Source of the DNA: an uncultured Oxalobacteraceae bacterium | GTDB taxonomy: Bacteria > Pseudomonadota > Gammaproteobacteria > Burkholderiales > Burkholderiaceae | Direction: 5' to 3' | Length of the DNA: 12,873 nucleotides | Assembly: GCA_946479255.1 (NCBI GenBank) | Contig: CAMLFK010000137.1 | Location: 1-12,873 of the forward strand | Shown: positions 8,479 through 12,873 of the stretch, piece after piece | Numbering within the stretch: the first letter of the stretch is position 1 | How the letters are laid out: each line of letters opens with the position of its first letter | The notes under the pieces: generated by a model | Databases searched by the model: none | Told to the model about the DNA's origin: nothing | What the model saw: only the letters and a program-made list of their open reading frames with translations | Program-made: the position numbers and the translations under genes

Positions 8479-9066
8479 CTAAAAGCTTTCGCGTGATGCC
8501 TCCTTGTTCTTCAACAGCAGATAGGCCAGGCCGGCCACGGCTGTGACCACGGCGGCTTTGCGCACCAGCCCGGCGCGGTTGTGCTGCCATTCGGCCTTGA
8601 TACCCATTTCGCCCAGCACATTGGGCACATGGCCGTTCATCAGGTCCTCGCCGATGCCTTCGACCATGTCGACCCGGTCCGCCAGAAGCAAGAGCATGAA
8701 GTGGCGGATATCGTTTTCCGTCATCTTGTAGGCCAGCCGCCGCAGCCTGCCGGACAGGCCCTTGGGCGGCGCGCTGGTGCCGAACAGCGGCGTGATCGAG
8801 GGCCGCTCGGGCGACACCAACACTTCCATATTCTGCGGCTGCTGAGAGGGCGGCTTGAGGGGCGCGCCTTCAAGCCGGGGCGGCATGTGTTCCATCGGCA
8901 CGGCGGGGCGGTTCTTGCGGTCGAGGTCGACGCCCCAGCCACGGATGTGCGACATGTCGCGCCCGGCCCGCGGCGCGCGCGCCCGCTCGTGCTCGCCCTG
9001 GCCATGGCCGCTGTCGCTCAGCGCCGTCGACCCGAGCCCGGTCTGGCTGGTGTTTACTGTTTCCAT
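8479..9066 (-). CDS. Uncharacterised 195-aa protein with one C-terminal membrane segment, partner of the dehydrogenase
   Basis: The function is not known to me. The N-terminal 35 residues are Gly/Ser/Arg-rich and look disordered. They are followed by MSHIRGWGVDLDRKNRPAVP (38-57), a proline-rich linker, and a helical part (about 104-165) with RHFMLLLLADRVDMVEGIG (121-139). One hydrophobic segment lies at about 169-185 (KAAVVTAVAGLAYLLL), followed by a short charged tail. I recall MSHIRGWG...DRKNRPAVPME as a conserved signature of a hypothetical family found beside zinc-dependent dehydrogenases in Burkholderiales. The ATG at 9066 has a strong AAGGAG with 6-base spacing. M38 is an alternative start that would match shorter homologues, but the ribosome site favours 9066. 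The gene begins 15 bases after the dehydrogenase stop, so the two are very probably co-transcribed. TAG stop at 8479-8481. Confidence 0.88.
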   Translation of the reverse strand: METVNTSQTGLGSTALSDSGHGQGEHERARAPRAGRDMSHIRGWGVDLDRKNRPAVPMEHMPPRLEGAPLKPPSQQPQNMEVLVSPERPSITPLFGTSAPPKGLSGRLRRLAYKMTENDIRHFMLLLLADRVDMVEGIGEDLMNGHVPNVLGEMGIKAEWQHNRAGLVRKAAVVTAVAGLAYLLLKNKEASRESF

Positions 9067-9081
9067 ACGATTCTCCTTGGC

Positions 9082-10266
9082 TCAATGCAGGGTGCTGTCG
9101 GCGACCTTGCGCACCTGCTTGGCGTTGGGCGGCACCAGGATGGTCTTGATGCAGTTGTCGAGCTTGCTCGAAAAGATGTGATACGCGTCCGACACTTCTT
9201 CCAGCGGTAAGCGGTGGGTGATGATTTCTTTCGGGTTGATGTGCCCGGCCTGGATGTGCTCGATCAGGCGCGGCAGATGGCGCTTGACGCTGGCCTGGTT
9301 CATGCGCAGGGTCAGGCCCTTGTTGAGCGCGTTGCCGATAGGAACGGCGTTGAAGGTCGGGCCGTACACCCCGACGATGGACACATTGCCGCCCTTGCGC
9401 ACGGAATTGATGGCCCAGTGCAGCGCGGTGGCGGAACCGGCCTGCAGCTTCATGTAGCGCCCGGTCAGGGTCTGGGCCGCGCTGCCGGCCGCTTCGCAGC
9501 CGACCGCGTCGATACACACGTCGGCGCCCAGCGAATCGGTCATTTTCTTGATATGCAGGGCCATGTCATCGACTTCCTTGAAGTTGATCACCTCGCACTG
9601 CGCATACTTCTTCACGAACTCCAGCCGGTACTCCACCTGGTCGACCACGATGACCCGGCCCGCGCCCATCAGCCAGGCCGACTTGGCGGCGAAGATGCCG
9701 ACCGGTCCGGCGCCGAACACCACCACCGTATCGCCTTCGCTGATGTCGCCCATTTCCGCCGCCTGGTAGCCGGTCGGCAGGGCGTCGGTCAGCAGTACCG
9801 CGTCGTCCTGGTCCAGGTCCTGCGGAATGATGGTGGGGCCGAGGTCGGCCATCGGCACGCGCACCAGTTCAGCCTGGCCGCCATCATAACCGCCGGCGCT
9901 GTGCGAGTAGCCGTAGATGGCACCGACTGCCGTGGCTTCGGCATTGGTGTTGTGGCAGTTGCTGTACAGCTCGCGGTCGCAGAAGAAGCAGGAGCCACAG
10001 AAGATGTTAAAGGGCACCAGTACATGGTCGCCCACCTTGAGGCGCTGGACCTCGCCGCCCACGGCTTCGACCACGCCGACGAATTCGTGGCCGAAGGTTG
10101 TGCCGATGCGCGTATCGGGCACCAGGCCATGGTAGAGGTGCAGGTCGGAACCGCAAATGCACGAGCGGGTGACGCGGATGATGGCGTCGCCCGGGTGCTC
10201 GATCTGCGGATCGGGCTTGTGTGCGGCACGCACGCGGTACGGCCCGCGGTAGTCCATCGCCAGCAT
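9082..10266 (-). CDS. Zinc-dependent alcohol dehydrogenase, formaldehyde dehydrogenase-like
   Basis: 394-residue medium-chain dehydrogenase/reductase, probably cytoplasmic, oxidising an alcohol or an aldehyde hydrate with NAD. Counting from ATG 10266: the catalytic-zinc motif RSCICGSDLHLYHG carries C38; GHEF gives H60 and E61; the structural-zinc cysteines are C90, C93, C96 and C104. The Rossmann motif GAGPVG lies at 185-190. D209 at the end of the second beta strand (VIVVD) favours NAD over NADP. Overall it resembles the group annotated as glutathione-independent formaldehyde dehydrogenase or zinc-dependent alcohol dehydrogenase. The substrate cannot be read from sequence. The ATG at 10266 follows AAGGGGGA with about 6-8 base spacing. 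The frame is open for 24 more codons upstream, but that part is unlike the family. TGA stop at 9082-9084. It is the first gene of the cluster with the 195-aa protein and reads divergently from galK. Confidence 0.92.
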   Translation of the reverse strand: MLAMDYRGPYRVRAAHKPDPQIEHPGDAIIRVTRSCICGSDLHLYHGLVPDTRIGTTFGHEFVGVVEAVGGEVQRLKVGDHVLVPFNIFCGSCFFCDRELYSNCHNTNAEATAVGAIYGYSHSAGGYDGGQAELVRVPMADLGPTIIPQDLDQDDAVLLTDALPTGYQAAEMGDISEGDTVVVFGAGPVGIFAAKSAWLMGAGRVIVVDQVEYRLEFVKKYAQCEVINFKEVDDMALHIKKMTDSLGADVCIDAVGCEAAGSAAQTLTGRYMKLQAGSATALHWAINSVRKGGNVSIVGVYGPTFNAVPIGNALNKGLTLRMNQASVKRHLPRLIEHIQAGHINPKEIITHRLPLEEVSDAYHIFSSKLDNCIKTILVPPNAKQVRKVADSTLH

Positions 10267-10547
10267 GTTGTTCCCCCTTGAAATAGCAATGATCGTGTAG
10301 TCCTTGGACGAATAAGTTAAAGCAAAGTTATCCGGCAAGTCGATACGCGCACGGCAAAGAATCGGGGTTTATCGCCTTATGCAGTCGAGCGGGAAAGGTT
10401 CGCGATGTCGTCCGATATGGTCATCCAGTTTCTTCCGCTGCCGATGGAAGTGCTCCTACACCCTCGTGTGCCGTGCGCTGATATGCATTGCTGAGCACAT
10501 CGATACCATATTGACAAGTCCGTAATTGCGCCCAAGTCAATCCAATA

Positions 10548-10567
10548 ACTGTAACAAATGTTGCAGT
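10548..10567. promoter_or_regulatory. Operator-like inverted repeat upstream of galK
   Basis: The arms are ACTGTAAC (10548-10555) and GTTGCAGT (10560-10567), separated by AAAT. Seven of eight arm positions pair. The size and symmetry suit a dimeric repressor or activator (LacI, GntR or TetR type), but I cannot name the binder. It lies in the AT-rich part of the divergent region and could control galK, the dehydrogenase operon, or both. Confidence 0.45.
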
Positions 10568-10599
10568 GCATAATTCAATGATTGTGAAATTTAGCAAAA

Positions 10600-10608
10600 T
10601 GCTACGAT
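10600..10608 (+). promoter_or_regulatory. Candidate extended -10 element for galK
   Basis: TGC-TACGAT fits the extended -10 pattern TGn-TATAAT (the hexamer matches 4/6). No good -35 box sits at 16-18 bases; TTGTGA (10582-10587) gives only a 15-base spacer. If used, transcription would start near 10615, leaving a leader of about 210 bases before galK. This is a weak call. Confidence 0.25.
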
Positions 10609-10615
10609 CCCCCTT

Positions 10616-10640
10616 AGATAGTTTTCCAAAAACTGTATCT
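10616..10640. promoter_or_regulatory. Imperfect inverted repeat, operator or mRNA 5' hairpin
   Basis: AGATA-GTTTT (10616-10625) and AAAAC (10629-10633) plus TATCT (10636-10640) form a dyad around the centre CCA. An unpaired TG (10634-10635) sits in the right arm. The inner part AGTTTT-CCA-AAAACT (10620-10634) is a perfect 6-base inverted repeat. As DNA it could be an operator just downstream of the candidate start site. As RNA it could form a stem-loop near the 5' end of the galK transcript. It has no T-run that would make it a terminator. Confidence 0.4.
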
Positions 10641-10763
10641 GACATCCGAGCAACGGGAATTTTCGTTATGTACGCCAACTCTCAGTCCTTGCCCAACGCC
10701 GCAGCGCCCGGCGCACATCGCGTCCACAGGGCTGTGCGGATGCGCAAAATGGAGGGGGCAGGC

Positions 10764-10829
10764 GTGCCGAAATTTAACAATTTGGTATCGACAGGGGCAG
10801 CGCGCGGTCCATCGAAGGAGAGCGCATGA
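10764..10829 (+). CDS. Possible leader peptide coupled to galK
   Basis: A 21-residue frame begins with GTG at 10764. GGAGG (10751-10755) lies 8 bases upstream, a well-placed ribosome site. It ends in TGA at 10827-10829, overlapping the galK ATG as ATGA. The peptide starts PKFNNLVSTG and ends PSKESA; no motif is recognised. Earlier in-frame ATGs at 10740 and 10749 are possible but have no comparable site. The ATGA junction is typical of translational coupling. However, galK has its own AAGGAG, and a frame this short arises easily by chance, so this remains speculative. Confidence 0.25.
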   Translation: MPKFNNLVSTGAARGPSKESA

Positions 10830-11929
10830 AGGCCCCCGGCGATTTTTTCCGCGGTTTGCCCACGGTCGAGGCATCGGCGCCCGGCCGGGTCAACCTGCTG
10901 GGCGAGCATACCGACTACAACGACGGCTACGTGCTGCCGATCGCCACGCCGATGCGCACCACGGTGACGATCGGTGCCAGCGGCGATGAGGCGCACCATT
11001 TCCTCTCGGCCGACATGGCCGGCATGGTGGTGGTGGGCCGGCGCGGCAAGCTGGCATCCGGCTTTGGCCGCTACATCAACGGCTGCTTTCGGGTGCTTGA
11101 GCAGCAAGGCATTGAGGTACCGCCGCTGAACGTGTTCGTCAGCTCGACCCTGCCGATCGGCGTCGGCCTGTCTTCCAGTGCGGCCCTTGAAGTGGCGACC
11201 CTGCGCGCGGTGCGCGAACTGATGGGCTTCGAGATGAGCGACGTGGCGCTCGCGCTGGCTGCGCAGAAAGCCGAAGTGATGTATGCGGGCGTGCATTGCG
11301 GGATCATGGACCAGATGGCGGCCAGCCTGTGCGATGAGGCCCATATGCTGTTCCTCGACACCCGCACCCTGAACAGCCGGGTGCTGCCCTTGCCGGCCGG
11401 TGCCGAACTGATCGTCATCGACAGCGGGGTGAGCCGTACGCTGGCGGGCAGCAAGTACAACGAACGCCGCTCCGAATGCGGCACCGCGGCGCTGGCGTTG
11501 GGCGTGGAGGTGCTGCGCGACGTGACCGATATAGCCGCCGTCGAGCGGGTCGATCCGCCGTTCCGCTTCCGTGCGCGCCATGTGGTCAGCGAAAACCTGC
11601 GGGTGCTGGCTGCCGCCGGCGGCATTGGCGCCGAGCGCTTCGGCGAGCTGATGAACCAGTCCCACGCCAGCTTGCGCGACGACTACGAAGTGTCGATCGT
11701 CGAGCTGGACGAATTATGCGATTTACTGCGGCGCCATCCCGATGTATTCGGGGCCCGCCTGACCGGTGCCGGCTTCGGCGGCGCCTGCGTGGCCTTGTGC
11801 CGCAGCGGACAGGCGGGCGCGATCGGCGCCGCCGTGACAGCGGCCTATAACGCGCGCGGGCGCAAGGGCCGGCTATTGATTCCCGCACAAAACTATTGCA
11901 CCCCCCAAGAGGAGCGACTTGATGACTGA
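10826..11929 (+). CDS. galK: Galactokinase
   Basis: Cytoplasmic GHMP-family kinase that converts galactose and ATP to galactose 1-phosphate, the entry step of the Leloir pathway. It has 367 residues, close to the usual 380 or so. The galactokinase signature GRVNLLGEHTDYN is at 20-32, with R21 as the conserved catalytic-site arginine. The ATP-binding loop LPIGVGLSSSAALEVA is at 109-124. HCGIMDQM (157-164) carries the catalytic D162. The third GHMP motif LTGAGFGGACVAL is at 312-324. YNERRSECGTAA (211-222) also fits the family. The ATG is preceded by AAGGAG with 5-base spacing. TGA at 11927-11929 overlaps the following glycoside hydrolase gene by 8 bases, implying coupled expression. Upstream is the dyad-containing region that may carry its regulation. 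No galT, galE or galM is seen in the window; they may lie beyond the right edge. Confidence 0.95.
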   Translation: MKAPGDFFRGLPTVEASAPGRVNLLGEHTDYNDGYVLPIATPMRTTVTIGASGDEAHHFLSADMAGMVVVGRRGKLASGFGRYINGCFRVLEQQGIEVPPLNVFVSSTLPIGVGLSSSAALEVATLRAVRELMGFEMSDVALALAAQKAEVMYAGVHCGIMDQMAASLCDEAHMLFLDTRTLNSRVLPLPAGAELIVIDSGVSRTLAGSKYNERRSECGTAALALGVEVLRDVTDIAAVERVDPPFRFRARHVVSENLRVLAAAGGIGAERFGELMNQSHASLRDDYEVSIVELDELCDLLRRHPDVFGARLTGAGFGGACVALCRSGQAGAIGAAVTAAYNARGRKGRLLIPAQNYCTPQEERLDD

Positions 11930-12873
11930 TTTCGCCTATCCGCGGCCTCAGCTGGAACGCGACGATTGGACGTCGCTGAACGGACCGTGGGATTTTGCCT
12001 TCGACGACGCCATGCACTTCAAGCTGCCGAGCGATCCGATCGAGTGGACCCATACGATTACCGTGCCGTTCGCCCCGGAAGCCCCCGCCAGCGGCATCGG
12101 CGACGAGGGATTCCACCCCGCGGTGTTGTACCGCCGCGAATTCGATGTGGCTCCGGGAGAGGGCCGCGTGATCCTGCACTTCGGTGCGGTTGACTACCAG
12201 GCCCGCGTATGGGTCAACGAGCAGCTGGTGGCCCAGCATGAGGGCGGTCATACGCCGTTTTCGGCCGATATCACGAGCGCCTTGCGCAGCGGCGGCCGCC
12301 AGGTGGTGGTGGTCCATGTGACCGACGATCCGCACGATCTGGCCAAGCCGCGCGGCAAGCAGGACTGGCTGCTGGAATCGCATTCGATCTGGTATCCGCG
12401 CACCACCGGCATCTGGCAGACCGTATGGATGGAACGGGTCGCCGGCACCCACATCGAGCGCCTGCGCTGGACTCCGATCTTCGACGGCTATGAAATCGGC
12501 TGCGAGATTTTCGCGGTTGGCGAGATTAATGAAGACTTGTTCGTGGAAGTTAAGCTGTGGCACGGCGACAATCTGCTGTCGGACGACTATTACAAGCTGG
12601 TCGGCCACGAAGCGAACCGCAAGATTGCCGTGTCCGACCCCGGCATCGACGATTCGCGCAACGAGTTACTTTGGAGCCCAGAGCGGCCGACCTTGCTGCG
12701 CGCCGAACTGACCTTGCGCCACCGCGGCACGGTGCTGGACCGGGTGCGTTCCTACACCGCGCTGCGCTCGGTTGCCATCACCCGCGACCGCTTCATGCTG
12801 AACGGGCGTCCATATCCGCTGCGCCTGGTGCTCGACCAGGGCTACTGGCCGGACACCCTGATGACCGCGCCCA
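11922..12873 (+). CDS. Glycoside hydrolase family 2 protein, N-terminal 317 residues (cut by window end)
   Basis: A beta-glycosidase of the GH2 clan, probably cytoplasmic because no signal peptide is present. The start is MTDFAYPRPQLERDDW. ATG at 11922 follows AGAGGAG (11908-11914) with 7-base spacing and overlaps galK by 8 bases. Domains in order: a sugar-binding jelly roll (about 10-172) with LNGPWDFAF, HFGAVDYQARVWVN, EGGHTPFSADIT and YPRTTGIWQTVW; an Ig-like sandwich (about 175-285); and the beginning of the TIM barrel with RFMLNGRPYPLRLVLDQGYW (290-309). The catalytic glutamates would lie beyond the window. Where LacZ-type enzymes have a HEHHP-like stretch after the start of the barrel, this protein has LDQGYWPDT, a variant I recall in a separate GH2 subgroup of roughly 600 aa. 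The link to galK suggests that galactose is released. Beta-galactosidase is the best guess, but other beta-glycosides or alpha-L-arabinosides are possible. Confidence 0.88.
   Translation, partial: MTDFAYPRPQLERDDWTSLNGPWDFAFDDAMHFKLPSDPIEWTHTITVPFAPEAPASGIGDEGFHPAVLYRREFDVAPGEGRVILHFGAVDYQARVWVNEQLVAQHEGGHTPFSADITSALRSGGRQVVVVHVTDDPHDLAKPRGKQDWLLESHSIWYPRTTGIWQTVWMERVAGTHIERLRWTPIFDGYEIGCEIFAVGEINEDLFVEVKLWHGDNLLSDDYYKLVGHEANRKIAVSDPGIDDSRNELLWSPERPTLLRAELTLRHRGTVLDRVRSYTALRSVAITRDRFMLNGRPYPLRLVLDQGYWPDTLMTAP

Larger units (their letters stand above)
10267..10825. other. Divergent intergenic control region with AT-rich core
   Basis: 559 bases lie between the dehydrogenase start and the galK start. 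The section from about 10490 to 10680 is clearly AT-rich compared with the surrounding coding DNA, as expected for a promoter zone. It contains the dyads and candidate promoter listed separately. The section from about 10681 to 10765 is GC-rich again. I could not find a convincing -35/-10 pair for the dehydrogenase on the minus strand. Open frames on both strands here (minus 10421-10678, with a TTG start; plus 10566-10829) lack good ribosome sites at their long starts and resemble no family I know. Confidence 0.7.

Noticed and set aside
10511..10540. Perfect TTGACA at 10511-10516 as a -35 box for galK
   Set aside because: No reasonable -10 hexamer occurs at 16-18 bases downstream.
10421..10678. 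85-codon minus-strand frame in the divergent region
   Set aside because: The longest start is TTG without a ribosome site, and the next ATG also lacks one. It lies across both dyads and the AT-rich promoter zone, and matches no family I know.
10682..11665. 327-codon open frame opposite galK
   Set aside because: It is in register with the galK codons on the other strand, a codon-usage shadow. galK has full family motifs.
11586..12608. 340-codon open frame opposite galK and the GH2 gene
   Set aside because: No family resemblance, and it overlaps two well-supported genes on the other strand. Another GC-rich shadow.

Overview
The window is GC-rich throughout except for one AT-rich stretch around 10.5-10.7 kb. 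Its genes resemble those of Oxalobacteraceae (Massilia, Duganella or Janthinobacterium type betaproteobacteria). I make that placement from remembered family likeness and gene order, not from a search. The window looks chromosomal. I see no tRNA, rRNA, insertion sequence, CRISPR array or phage gene.

Region 1 (1-367, + strand): the 3' end of a gene for a predicted metal-dependent HD-superfamily phosphohydrolase. It runs tail to tail into the next operon with only 14 bases between the stops.

Region 2 (382-7901, - strand): a two-gene cell-envelope operon. A large bacterial alpha-2-macroglobulin (1698 aa, thioester motif CLEQ) is followed, with a 17-base overlap, by penicillin-binding protein 1C (bifunctional glycosyltransferase/transpeptidase). 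The same pair is known in E. coli (yfhM-pbpC). There the macroglobulin is thought to trap invading proteases in the periplasm while PBP1C repairs peptidoglycan. Here the macroglobulin lacks a lipobox cysteine and seems to be held by an N-terminal membrane segment. A candidate promoter lies just upstream.

Region 3 (8063-10266, - strand): a zinc-dependent alcohol dehydrogenase of the formaldehyde dehydrogenase-like class. It is followed 15 bases later by an uncharacterised 195-aa protein with one C-terminal membrane segment. After 119 more bases comes a small protein with a helix-turn-helix-like core. This set is the least understood part of the window.

Region 4 (10267-10825): a 559-base divergent intergenic region with an AT-rich core. 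It holds two operator-like dyads, a weak candidate promoter and a possible leader peptide that ends in an ATGA overlap with galK.

Region 5 (10826-12873, + strand): galactokinase (galK) overlapping by 8 bases the start of a cytoplasmic glycoside hydrolase family 2 enzyme, which is cut by the window end. Together they suggest intracellular release of galactose from an imported galactoside and its entry into the Leloir pathway.

I did not find a clearly new multi-gene system. The best leads are the dehydrogenase/195-aa membrane protein/HTH cluster and the dyad-rich control region before galK.
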